Shown one piece after another: positions 13,505 to 20,061 of a stretch of DNA of 20,119 bases; position 1 is the first letter of the stretch, and every line of letters begins with the position of its first letter. The notes below the pieces were generated by a model. That model ran no database searches and was not told where the DNA came from. It was given only the letters and a program-made list of their open reading frames with translations. The stretch comes from a virus: positions 1 to 20,119 of the IMG/VR virus record IMGVR_UViG_3300006638_000032; one strand, given 5' to 3'. The position numbers were made by a program, and so were the translations under genes.

Positions 13505-14059
13505 TTACTGGGCATAAGGCATCACCTCCTGGTTCTCTAGGTATAGAAGTAAACCACGAATCCGCTCGGGTGAATCGGATAGGAGCCCTAGAGAGGTATT
13601 ACATCGCTGGCATAGTAGCCCGCGAATAGCTCCTGTTTCGTGGTTGTGATCTACTGCAAGTCGTACAGGTCCGTGCTGGTTGCGATGTGTCTCGGGGAGA
13701 TTGCAGGCAGCGCATACGCCGCCCTGCGCCTCAACCATCGCGTCGTACTCTAGCACAGTTATACCGTGCGTAGATTTGAGGTTCGCGTTTCGAATAACCG
13801 CGGCACCTTTTGGGGTCTGTCGATACGCACGCATCTTCTCTGCTGCGGTTAGGTGCTGCTCGTCATCGTATTTTGTGCCCCCACATTTTCTGCATTGTTT
13901 AGACGATCTAAACTTCGGACCACCACAGCGAGGACACGGCGGCTTGCCTCCTTTCCAAGCGTTGCTTGCAGCGCCCGCGTCTTTGCAATGTACGCACAGC
14001 CGCGACCGCACGAGCTTTCGCCCTTTGCATCGCGGACATGTGTCGTACTCCGACTTCAT
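13505..14059 (-). CDS. Recombination endonuclease VII with N-terminal zinc ribbons (second copy)
   Basis: The C-terminal half is an endonuclease VII domain: THGITVLEYDAMVEAQGG, CAAC (Cys116, Cys119), VDHNH (136-140), GLLCQRCNTSLG (Cys150, Cys153). The N-terminal 60 residues contain four CxxC pairs (Cys8/11, 22/25, 42/45, 56/59), enough for two zinc ribbons that may direct it to DNA or partners. The ATG at 14059 has AGGAGG just upstream and overlaps the resolvase stop as ATGA. It has diverged from the copy at 12268-12687, which lacks these ribbons. Possible alternative: a homing-type nuclease of the same fold. Confidence 0.85.
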   Translation of the reverse strand: MKSEYDTCPRCKGRKLVRSRLCVHCKDAGAASNAWKGGKPPCPRCGGPKFRSSKQCRKCGGTKYDDEQHLTAAEKMRAYRQTPKGAAVIRNANLKSTHGITVLEYDAMVEAQGGVCAACNLPETHRNQHGPVRLAVDHNHETGAIRGLLCQRCNTSLGLLSDSPERIRGLLLYLENQEVMPYAQ

Positions 14060-14475
14060 ACTACCTCCTGTAGTTCGTTTCGGGTCAAGTAGTATTGGAG
14101 ATGTAAGAGAGCGTCAGAAGCGTGTCCGCTCTTATTGTCCTTCCACTGAATGTGTCGCGCCTTGCATTGCCGGCGTGTTGGGTTCTTGATGTCAGCACCT
14201 TGCATTACGACTTCCACCGTTGCCTCGGCCGCTATCCAGCGCATCGCCCCGATCATTTCACTCGTCGTCATTGGAGACCATGATTGCGCTGAAGCCTTTC
14301 CTGGATATAGGACAAACTTCTCGATTATCACTACGTCGGCGCTCTTTATCATCCGCCTAAATAGAGGCAACCACATCTCGGCATCGATCTCTGTAGCGTC
14401 GATCTCCTCTCCCCCATGCCAGGTCGCGACGCCTACGTGCGCTCCCCCGGGATCTACTGCGATAACGCATTTCAT
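14056..14475 (-). CDS. RuvC-like Holliday junction resolvase
   Basis: The protein shows the RNase H-like fold of phage RuvC-type resolvases. The first strand VIAVDPGGAHVGVATW carries Asp8, VVIIEKFVL carries Glu52, and the C-terminal helix SGHASDALLHL has His118 and Asp121, together forming the acidic metal site. It would resolve recombination or replication junctions. At 139 residues it is short but typical of phage versions. The ATG at 14475 overlaps the polymerase stop as ATGA, with GGAGGT nine bases upstream. Two endonuclease VII genes follow, so junction processing is well covered here. Confidence 0.85.
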   Translation of the reverse strand: MKCVIAVDPGGAHVGVATWHGGEEIDATEIDAEMWLPLFRRMIKSADVVIIEKFVLYPGKASAQSWSPMTTSEMIGAMRWIAAEATVEVVMQGADIKNPTRRQCKARHIQWKDNKSGHASDALLHLQYYLTRNELQEVV

Positions 14476-16319
14476 TTCACGTACACCTCCAGATCCACAG
14501 TCATCGGAGTATCGAATAAGGCACTTGCTCGCTCGGCGGCTTTATCAGCCACCTTTTGAGCTGTTTTTTTCGCGGTGCGTTTAGGGAGCTCAAGCACCAC
14601 ACTATCATGTACGGTCAGTACGAGTGCGCCTGGCACCTCGCGCTCGATTTCAACTAACCACAACCGGAGCCACGCTGCCAGCGACCCTTGCACCATTCGG
14701 TTCCACCCGGTATGCGGCCAATCCCCGTCAGCGAGATACGACTTGCTCTCGTACTCGGTCCCTGGCAGTATTCTCACGTATCCACGCTCACGGAACACGC
14801 GCTCGGCTCGCCTGTAAGCGGCCATGATCTCGGGATATGTTCGACGCCAGTCTGCAACCAAACGGTCACACTCCGCTACCTCTAGTTGAAGGTCTGTTTC
14901 CCGTGTGAGTAGTGCTTGAAAGCTCTCACCGCCGATACCGAAGATCGCGCCGAAGGTCAGCTTCTTACCGATGTCTCGCTTGAGCTTCCATTCGGGATGG
15001 TCGCGCCCTACGTGCATTACGTCTTCGGTTGCTTTGCCGTGGAAGTCAACTCCCTCGTTTAGCATCGTCAGCATCTTCTCACACTCACTGTACTTTGCGG
15101 CGCACCGAAGCTCGGCCTGTGACATGTCCAGCGAAATCAAACTGCATCCCTTCTTAGCGAGTAGCAGTTCCCGAACGCCGACCATCCCCTCCTCGATCTT
15201 GTCGCCTTTGGGCATTGCTTGCAGGTTTACGCGCTCGGCCGACAGCCGCCCTGCCCTTGATCCACTATCACCACCGTCATCTCGTTGCTTCGTTTGTCGG
15301 TAGCGGCACCGGAGCCTCCCGTCCTCCCCGAGCTTCTCTGCATATCCCCGATACCACATTGAGGCTGCGCGTTTGGCTTTGGTTGCATCGCGGTACTCGG
15401 CAGCCCACTGGGCGCCTTCCTCTGCCCAGTCGCGGATCTGCTCTTTGTCGATCGACGGGGCTCCCTTTGGGGTCGTGCGGTCAACTGTTAGCCCTTGCTC
15501 TAGAAAGTATCCTCTGGCGCCGGCTGGCGTTAGTTTGAAGGGTAGGCGCGCGACAATGTCAGCGCACTTTTGTTCCATCTCCTCAGCTGCCAACAGGGAT
15601 CGCTCGGCGTCGTAGCCTAGCCCGCGCTGCTCCATTCTCATCAGCACCACCGCTAGGTCGAACTCGCGCCGGCACTCTCGCAGGCGACGCTCTCGCTCGA
15701 TGGCTGGATCCTCCTTGAAGTGGCGTACCTGTTCTTCGTACAGCGCCAGTGTTGTCTCAGCGTCCCCTCGCACATACGGCTCAATAACATGCCAGGGCGC
15801 TAGGTCGTAGCGTCCCTTCGGCTTTTTCGCTGTTCGTAGCCAATCCTTTACCTCATCTAATCCTTGCTTTCCTCCTACTCCTAGCTCTCGTGCGGCGTTG
15901 TCTAGTCCGGCTGAGCTGTTGGGTCTGAGTATGCGGTGCGCGATCATCGTGTCCCAATGGAGCATGTCACCTAAATCGGCCCCTTTCCAATGTCGGGTTC
16001 CGGCTGCGAGCATAATCAGATCGAAGCCGGCATTGTGGAACACGAGTCGTTTGCTGCGGAGTAACCACAGCAGCTGTTTCCACTCGTGCTCGTCGAGATT
16101 AGGGTCCTCTTCGGTGTCCTCGAAAGTGAACTGACCCGTTTGTTTCTCTTCCTTGTCGCGGTCACCTTGATCGAAGGGTAACGCGAGGCTCCCGCCCTCC
16201 CAGGCGCAGGCTACGCACGAGACGCGCGCTCCGTCATCTGGAAATAATCCGTTGCTCTCGCAGTCCACAGCTACTACGTCAGCGGCCGCTAGTCCCTCCC
16301 AGTCGTACTTCTGTTCCAT
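14472..16319 (-). CDS. polA: DNA polymerase I with 3'-5' exonuclease domain
   Basis: Family A replicative polymerase (615 aa), without a 5'-3' exonuclease domain. The proofreading domain has Asp19 and Glu21 (VAVDCESNGLF), Asp100 (FHNAGFD) and Asp186 (YVRGDAETT). The polymerase domain has AGRLSAERVNLQAMP (356-370), motif A SLDMSQAEL with Asp398, motif B KRDIGKKLTFGAIFG (447-461) and motif C VHDSV with His571-Asp572. Phe456 corresponds to E. coli Phe762 and Phe460 to Tyr766, as I align them. Position 762 has been linked to phage lifestyle, Phe being usual in virulent phages. The start overlaps the methyltransferase stop by one base (TAATG). Confidence 0.95.
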   Translation of the reverse strand: MEQKYDWEGLAAADVVAVDCESNGLFPDDGARVSCVACAWEGGSLALPFDQGDRDKEEKQTGQFTFEDTEEDPNLDEHEWKQLLWLLRSKRLVFHNAGFDLIMLAAGTRHWKGADLGDMLHWDTMIAHRILRPNSSAGLDNAARELGVGGKQGLDEVKDWLRTAKKPKGRYDLAPWHVIEPYVRGDAETTLALYEEQVRHFKEDPAIERERRLRECRREFDLAVVLMRMEQRGLGYDAERSLLAAEEMEQKCADIVARLPFKLTPAGARGYFLEQGLTVDRTTPKGAPSIDKEQIRDWAEEGAQWAAEYRDATKAKRAASMWYRGYAEKLGEDGRLRCRYRQTKQRDDGGDSGSRAGRLSAERVNLQAMPKGDKIEEGMVGVRELLLAKKGCSLISLDMSQAELRCAAKYSECEKMLTMLNEGVDFHGKATEDVMHVGRDHPEWKLKRDIGKKLTFGAIFGIGGESFQALLTRETDLQLEVAECDRLVADWRRTYPEIMAAYRRAERVFRERGYVRILPGTEYESKSYLADGDWPHTGWNRMVQGSLAAWLRLWLVEIEREVPGALVLTVHDSVVLELPKRTAKKTAQKVADKAAERASALFDTPMTVDLEVYVK

Positions 16320-16990
16320 TAGAATAGCTTACCCTGCGCGAGTCGGCCCTCAATTATCTCCACGTACTTTTTCTCTTTCTCGATGAGCACCACCTCGCGG
16401 TTCTCTTCTTTAGCTGCGACTCCCAGCGAGCCTGATCCGGCGAATGGGTCTAGGATCGTCTCGCCTACCTCAGTGCTGTTGGTGATCAGCGGTCGCAGTA
16501 CACGGATCGGCTTCTCGGTTGGGTGAACCATCTGTCCTGGAGCTACACGACGGGCCTCGATGACATTTGACGGGCGCCCATTCATGAGATCACGTGTGCC
16601 CTTATGTGCGAACACACAAAACTCAGTGAAATGAGCATAGTCCCCGGTGAGGTCCCCCATCCCTGACGCATCCTTCACCCAAACGATTGTGCGCTTTACC
16701 GTGAAGCCTGCCTCTGCACAAGTTGACCTGAACTCACCAAGGTGTAAGTCGTTGCAGAAGGCGTAGAAGTGCCTGTCGTTCTTCAGCAGTCGATAGCACT
16801 GCTTCATCCACGCTAACTGCCACTCTGGGTCAAAGACTGCATCGTTGTCGATTGCGTCGAACTGTGGCGTGGCAGTTCGATAGTTCGATTGGTAGGCCAT
16901 GCCGTACGGCGGGTCGGTGATTACGGCGTCAACGCTTTCAGCCTCCATCTTCTGCATTACTTCTAAACAGTCGCCTTCAATGATATTCAT
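16319..16990 (-). CDS. DNA methyltransferase, N6-adenine/N4-cytosine type (first of two)
   Basis: This enzyme would transfer a methyl group from S-adenosylmethionine to an exocyclic amino group of adenine or cytosine. DPPY at 26-29 is the catalytic motif IV, and DPFAGSGS at 181-188 is the AdoMet-binding motif I; with IV before I the order is of the beta class. HPTEKP at 156-161 is also typical. The ATG at 16990 has GAGGAGGT five bases upstream. No restriction enzyme gene lies nearby, so it is probably an orphan used to evade host restriction or regulate phage DNA. It shares its layout and ending (RL.QG.LF) with the next methyltransferase. Confidence 0.9.
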   Translation of the reverse strand: MNIIEGDCLEVMQKMEAESVDAVITDPPYGMAYQSNYRTATPQFDAIDNDAVFDPEWQLAWMKQCYRLLKNDRHFYAFCNDLHLGEFRSTCAEAGFTVKRTIVWVKDASGMGDLTGDYAHFTEFCVFAHKGTRDLMNGRPSNVIEARRVAPGQMVHPTEKPIRVLRPLITNSTEVGETILDPFAGSGSLGVAAKEENREVVLIEKEKKYVEIIEGRLAQGKLF

Positions 16991-17001
16991 TCCGTACCTC
17001 C

Positions 17002-17661
17002 TCAGAAAAGATTACCTTGCCCAAGGCGCCTGGCCGCTACCTCGCAGTACTTCTCTTCACGCTCTACACCGACAGCACGCATTCCTAAATCCTTCGCGGC
17101 GCGTAGAGTTGTGCCGCTCCCCATGTAAGGGTCACAGACCATGCGAGTGTCGTCAGCTAGAAATTTCAGCGTCCAGAGCATAACTTCTAGTGGCTTCTGT
17201 GTCGGGTGGAAGCGTTCTTCCTTGCGATTCTTCTTGAACATTCCCTTCCACTCATGTTTTATGAGTCGCACCGCCATCGGTAGATCGGTCCATGCTAGCT
17301 CACAGTCAGCGTACGTGTTTGCTCCTGTCTCCTTGTCCCACACGAGCCAACCTGATTGCGGCGGGAGCACGAAGTAGTTCCCGCCCCAAAAGATGTGCTG
17401 CTTGCTAAGTTTGAGAAGCTGTCTGAAGTCCTCCGGTGTTGGCGGCTCCTGATCCCAGTCGGTGGCTCCGTAATCAATGCTGGCGGCCAACGCCGCTCCG
17501 CCTTGCACGTTTGCTCGGAGCGCCTGTGTCGTATCAGCTCCAATCCCGTACGGAGGGTCTGTAACTACCGCGTCGATCGGGAGCGCCTTCAACTCCGCGG
17601 CGGCATCGTGCCAGTCGGCGCAGAATATGGTTACGTGCTCGTCCTCGTAGTATGGCTTCAT
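17002..17661 (-). CDS. DNA methyltransferase, N6-adenine/N4-cytosine type (second of two)
   Basis: Same class and order of motifs as the gene that follows it in transcription: DPPYG at 35-39, FHPTQKPLE at 151-159 and CDPYMGSGTT at 176-185. The 219 residues include IDYGATDWDQEPP (62-74), which may lie near the target-recognition region. The ATG at 17661 overlaps the stop of the winged-helix gene as ATGA. The pair looks like a duplication that has diverged, probably with different target sites. The target bases cannot be read from the sequence. Confidence 0.9.
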   Translation of the reverse strand: MKPYYEDEHVTIFCADWHDAAAELKALPIDAVVTDPPYGIGADTTQALRANVQGGAALAASIDYGATDWDQEPPTPEDFRQLLKLSKQHIFWGGNYFVLPPQSGWLVWDKETGANTYADCELAWTDLPMAVRLIKHEWKGMFKKNRKEERFHPTQKPLEVMLWTLKFLADDTRMVCDPYMGSGTTLRAAKDLGMRAVGVEREEKYCEVAARRLGQGNLF

Positions 17662-17885
17662 CTCAGCGCATCTTTGAGTATCCAGCGGTCTTCTTCTACT
17701 CCGTGCGCGCCGATCTTTCGTTCATGGTCTACGTCGGCTCGCATGGCGCGTATGGCGTTGCGTACTCGTCGCCGGGACCAGCCTAGCTGGCGGGCTAGTT
17801 CGCTTGTGTTCCCCCACCCCGATCCGAGCGGCTTCAGCAGCGTTTCACAGTCTTTGGGTCGCTTCTGCTCTCTGTGCTCAAACAT
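17658..17885 (-). CDS. Small winged-helix-like DNA-binding protein (75 aa)
   Basis: Residues 24-50 (WGNTSELARQLGWSRRRVRNAIRAMRA) form a clear helix-turn-helix with a basic recognition helix, followed by a short wing-like segment and ERKIGAHG...EDRWILK. It probably regulates transcription or takes part in replication initiation. The ATG at 17885 has GGAGG six bases upstream and overlaps the previous gene by 8 bases. Together with the upstream winged-helix protein it lies just after the GGGGACA array, so either could bind that array. Confidence 0.75.
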   Translation of the reverse strand: MFEHREQKRPKDCETLLKPLGSGWGNTSELARQLGWSRRRVRNAIRAMRADVDHERKIGAHGVEEDRWILKDALR

Positions 17886-18234
17886 TCGTGTCCTCCGTTA
17901 GTCGGCAGATGATAGCTTTTCCGACACCTGATCGCTGCTCGAAGCTGAGCTTACCTGCTTGCTCTAGCTGAGCTAGCGCGAGAGAGCCGCCGGAAGGGTA
18001 GCACCCGACATGAAGGTAGACCTGCGACTTGTTTAGGCCGTCAGGGTGTTCTTTCAAAGCTCTCAGGATTCGCGGCTTCAGCGCTACCTCTTCTCGTGCC
18101 TGACGTTTAGCTTCTTTCTCTTGAGACTTCTGAGCTTGCTTGAGGCGCCGTAGGATCTCTTGGCGAGGAATCTCAACCGTGACTTGCTCACCATCGTACG
18201 CGATGGTTTCGTACTCTCGTTTGAGCTCTTCCAT
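17878..18234 (-). CDS. Winged-helix-like DNA-binding protein (118 aa)
   Basis: The first 30 residues form a small beta/helix segment, residues 28-50 are a Lys/Glu/Arg-rich helix, and residues 53-110 fit a winged helix: LKPRILRALKEHPDGLNKSQ, then GCYPSGGSLALAQLEQAGKL as recognition helix, then SFEQRSGVGKAIICRL as wing. It is the first gene after the regulatory gap and may control its own message or bind the repeats there. The ATG at 18234 has AAAGGAG five bases upstream, directly after a small hairpin. Confidence 0.75.
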   Translation of the reverse strand: MEELKREYETIAYDGEQVTVEIPRQEILRRLKQAQKSQEKEAKRQAREEVALKPRILRALKEHPDGLNKSQVYLHVGCYPSGGSLALAQLEQAGKLSFEQRSGVGKAIICRLTEDTNV

Positions 18235-18247
18235 TTCAATCTCCTTT

Positions 18248-18260
18248 AGGGGTGTCCCCT
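18248..18260 (-). promoter_or_regulatory. Leader hairpin just before a ribosome site
   Basis: aggggtgtcccct is a 5-bp stem with a 3-base loop that ends just before the AAAGGAG ribosome site of the gene starting at 18234. A second, near-identical hairpin lies at 18291-18304. In the RNA they could hide or present the ribosome site or act as a protein-binding site. The loop and right arm coincide with TGTCCCC copies, so they may instead be DNA operators. Confidence 0.45.
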
Positions 18261-18323
18261 CTAAAACCCATGATTTGCGGGGGATTCGTTAGGGGTGTCC
18301 CCCTGCGCATCAAAATGATTCAT
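18261..18323 (-). other. Possible 20-residue leader peptide
   Basis: An ATG at 18323 is preceded by AGGGGG eight bases upstream (part of a repeat copy), and the frame runs to a TAG at 18261, giving a peptide that starts MNHFDAQGDTPN. It would end just before the leader hairpin of the winged-helix gene. No homology is recognised and chance is quite possible. Confidence 0.2.
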
Positions 18324-18416
18324 AAAATTGTCCCCCTATAAAGTGCTGATTTGCAGGGATTTCGTGATTGTGTCCCCCTTCTTGGCAGATATGCTCGTCT
18401 ACGTAGGTAAAAGCTA

Positions 18417-18453
18417 CTTGTAGTAATATCTAATGATTATATACTACTACAAG
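18417..18453. repeat. 9-bp inverted repeat around a -10-like box
   Basis: CTTGTAGTA at 18417-18425 pairs with TACTACAAG at 18445-18453 across 19 AT-rich bases. The spacer contains the best minus-strand -10 candidate, so this looks like an operator that brackets a promoter, or an unwinding element of an origin. Confidence 0.65.
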
Positions 18454-18465
18454 CAAGATTCTCAC
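18436..18465 (-). promoter_or_regulatory. Candidate promoter for the leftward replication operon
   Basis: On the minus strand TATAAT (18441-18436) is a perfect -10 box, with GTGAGA (18465-18460) 18 bases upstream as a partial -35 (four of six matches). Transcription would start near 18430 and give a leader of about 195 bases before the ATG at 18234. That leader would contain all four left-side repeat copies. Confidence 0.45.
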
Positions 18466-18559
18466 GTTATAGTATTTTGATGGGGGACATGGGGACAAAT
18501 GGGGACAAACTCTATATTATGTATGGGTCTGTATGGGGACAGAAAAACGCGAATTCGGC

Positions 18560-18874
18560 TTACTGGGGGACATACCACTGATCCACGTCTTTCTGTTCTT
18601 TCTGACGCCTCTCCTTGTCCGCTGCTCTATGGCAAGGATCACACAACCACTCAACATCGAGAGGCTTTCTATAGTCGGTGTGATGCGCTGATATTCTTAC
18701 GGTTTTTCCCTGCAAACGCCACCAATCTGCATCTCCGCAGTTATCACAAATGTTGGGTCTCGCTAGCTCTCCTTCCTTGATTGCACGCGCTACTTGATTC
18801 ATCGCACGACCCTGCGGATCTCTGCTCTTCTTTAGTCCTCGCGCCGTTTGAATGTAAACGCCCGATAAAGACAT
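18560..18874 (-). CDS. Small HNH-like zinc-binding protein (104 aa)
   Basis: Residues 43-85 match a short HNH-like zinc domain frequent in phages: ICDNCGD (Cys43, Cys46), VRISAHHTDYRKPLDVEWLC with His63-His64, and CDPCHRAAD (Cys78, Cys81, His82). It may be a nicking or homing-type nuclease, or only a zinc-binding DNA protein. The ATG at 18874 directly follows the previous TAA and has GAGAGG six bases upstream. A GGGGACA copy lies in its last codons. It is the last gene before the control region. Confidence 0.75.
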   Translation of the reverse strand: MSLSGVYIQTARGLKKSRDPQGRAMNQVARAIKEGELARPNICDNCGDADWWRLQGKTVRISAHHTDYRKPLDVEWLCDPCHRAADKERRQKEQKDVDQWYVPQ

Positions 18875-19747
18875 TTAGTGCCTCTCGTACGACTGTGTGA
18901 AGCCGGTTTCGGTCAGCAGCTCGCGGATGTCGCTCCCCTTCCGACTCATCAGACAGGACTCCGTAAAGGGGCATCGCCAACCACATCTGTCCGGATCCGG
19001 CGAGCGCGGCGGCAGTATGTCCCCCCCCTTTGCCCCCCTAACATGTCCCCTATACGCCGACCTAAACGTCTGGAGCGCCTCGCCAGCCATCGTCTCCAAC
19101 TCACGGTCTGTTCGGACCGTGTACTCGCGTCGGAAGCGCTCGTCGAGCGACATATCACGCTTCAGTTTTTTGGTTCGGCAAGCGTTGTATATCACGCCTC
19201 TGATGTCGTGCCCTTGCCGTTTCAACAACCACATATATATCCCGAACTGGTCATCGAAGTCGAGCGCCTTCTGCTTCGGGAGTTCGGAGCACGTCTTATG
19301 GTCTACGATCCACAGTCCGCCGCCGGCTGAGTGATCGCGTACGAGCAGGTCTACGATGCCCTTGAGCTTGAATGTAGACCTCCGCCCGTTAGGTGTCCGC
19401 AGCCAATCCTCTACTCGCTGCTCGACCGCTAGTATCTCCCACTGCGAGTCATCCCCCCATTGCTCTATGTAGCCATCGAACATCCAGCGCACTAGCTCGG
19501 TCTCCTCGTTTTCGTCGGCTGCGTCAAGTATTGCGTACGGGTCTCCGGTCTGCATTACCCCACCACCATCATGCGTTGCGACTTTTGTGCTGTAGTAAGC
19601 CTCCATCACGCTATGAAAGAGCTTGCCGCGCGACAGCGCTGCGCTGATTGTCTCAGGCTGCCACCGCTCCTGATAGCTCAAATAACTCTTCAACTTACAT
19701 TGACGTATCGCATCCAACTCACTATAAGAAACCACGTGCGTACTCAT
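18875..19747 (-). CDS. Cas4/RecB-like iron-sulfur exonuclease (PD-(D/E)XK)
   Basis: The nuclease motifs are in order: SYSELDAIRQC (Cys17), RGKLFHSVMEAY with His45, FKLKGIVDLLV with Asp133, LWIVDHKT with Asp149 and Lys151, and DDQFGIYMW with Gln167 and Tyr171. Cys17 with Cys255, Cys259 and Cys265 makes the four-Cys set that holds an iron-sulfur cluster in Cas4 and AddB. Phage versions probably resect DNA ends for recombination. There is no CRISPR array or cas1 in view. The start at 19747 is set by an ATGA overlap with the MazG-like gene; the longer frame to 19816 is rejected. The coding strand contains two GGGGACA copies near 19018-19050. Confidence 0.9.
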   Translation of the reverse strand: MSTHVVSYSELDAIRQCKLKSYLSYQERWQPETISAALSRGKLFHSVMEAYYSTKVATHDGGGVMQTGDPYAILDAADENEETELVRWMFDGYIEQWGDDSQWEILAVEQRVEDWLRTPNGRRSTFKLKGIVDLLVRDHSAGGGLWIVDHKTCSELPKQKALDFDDQFGIYMWLLKRQGHDIRGVIYNACRTKKLKRDMSLDERFRREYTVRTDRELETMAGEALQTFRSAYRGHVRGAKGGDILPPRSPDPDRCGWRCPFTESCLMSRKGSDIRELLTETGFTQSYERH

Positions 19748-20061
19748 ACCAGCCCCGAATCCATCAGCAACGTCAGGTACTCCATCCACGCGACCGACAG
19801 AGCAGCGACCTGACACAGCTCCTTGTGCAGTGCTACTAGAGATGTGTCCCCGTCTGTTACAAGCCCCTCACTTGCGAGCACGTCGCGACCCACCTCACCA
19901 ACCTCCTCTATGATGCAGGCGAGCTTTGCGAGCTCTGGCATCTCCCTGTCTGCGAGCGTGTATCTGAAGCGCCCCTCGGCCTTCAACTGCGCTTGCCGTC
20001 CTCGCTCTATATAGACAATCTCCAACTCAGCTCCGGTTGGGTCTGTTGGGAACGTAGTCAT
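19744..20061 (-). CDS. MazG-like nucleotide pyrophosphohydrolase (105 aa)
   Basis: Residues 15-95 resemble the small MazG/NTP-PPase-like family found in phages: IVYIERGRQAQLKAEGRFRY, then LAKLACIIEEVGEVGRDV with the EExxE-type metal site (Glu52, Glu53, Glu56), and LHKELCQVAALSVAWME with Glu81 as a further acidic ligand. It would hydrolyse nucleoside triphosphates to monophosphates. The ATG at 20061 has AAGGTG five bases upstream and overlaps the previous stop as ATGA. It is the first complete gene in the window and probably works with the other MazG-related enzyme at 12674-13465. Confidence 0.75.
   Translation of the reverse strand: MTTFPTDPTGAELEIVYIERGRQAQLKAEGRFRYTLADREMPELAKLACIIEEVGEVGRDVLASEGLVTDGDTSLVALHKELCQVAALSVAWMEYLTLLMDSGLV

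Larger units (their letters stand above)
18235..18559. promoter_or_regulatory. Intergenic control region or candidate origin with GGGGACA array
   Basis: These 325 bases are the largest gap between genes apart from the left edge. They hold four TGTCCCC sites in one direction (18253, 18296, 18329, 18371), a central AT-rich part (about 18405-18480) with an inverted repeat and a -10-like box, then GGGGACA sites in the other direction (18483, 18491, 18501, 18535 and, across the end of the next gene, 18566). Segments 18271-18304 and 18347-18379 are imperfect copies of one another. Repeated sites around AT-rich DNA suggest either a multi-site operator or an iteron-type replication origin. No convincing gene is seen. 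Confidence 0.7.

Noticed and set aside
13680-14189. 169-codon plus-strand open frame
   Set aside because: It is antisense to the endonuclease VII and resolvase genes, whose catalytic motifs are clear.
18440-18445. A plus-strand promoter (TATACT with TTGTAG 16 bases upstream)
   Set aside because: The -35 match is poor and no plus-strand gene follows.
18875-19747. A CRISPR-Cas locus because of the Cas4-like gene
   Set aside because: No repeat-spacer array or other cas gene is visible; stand-alone Cas4-like nucleases are common in phages.
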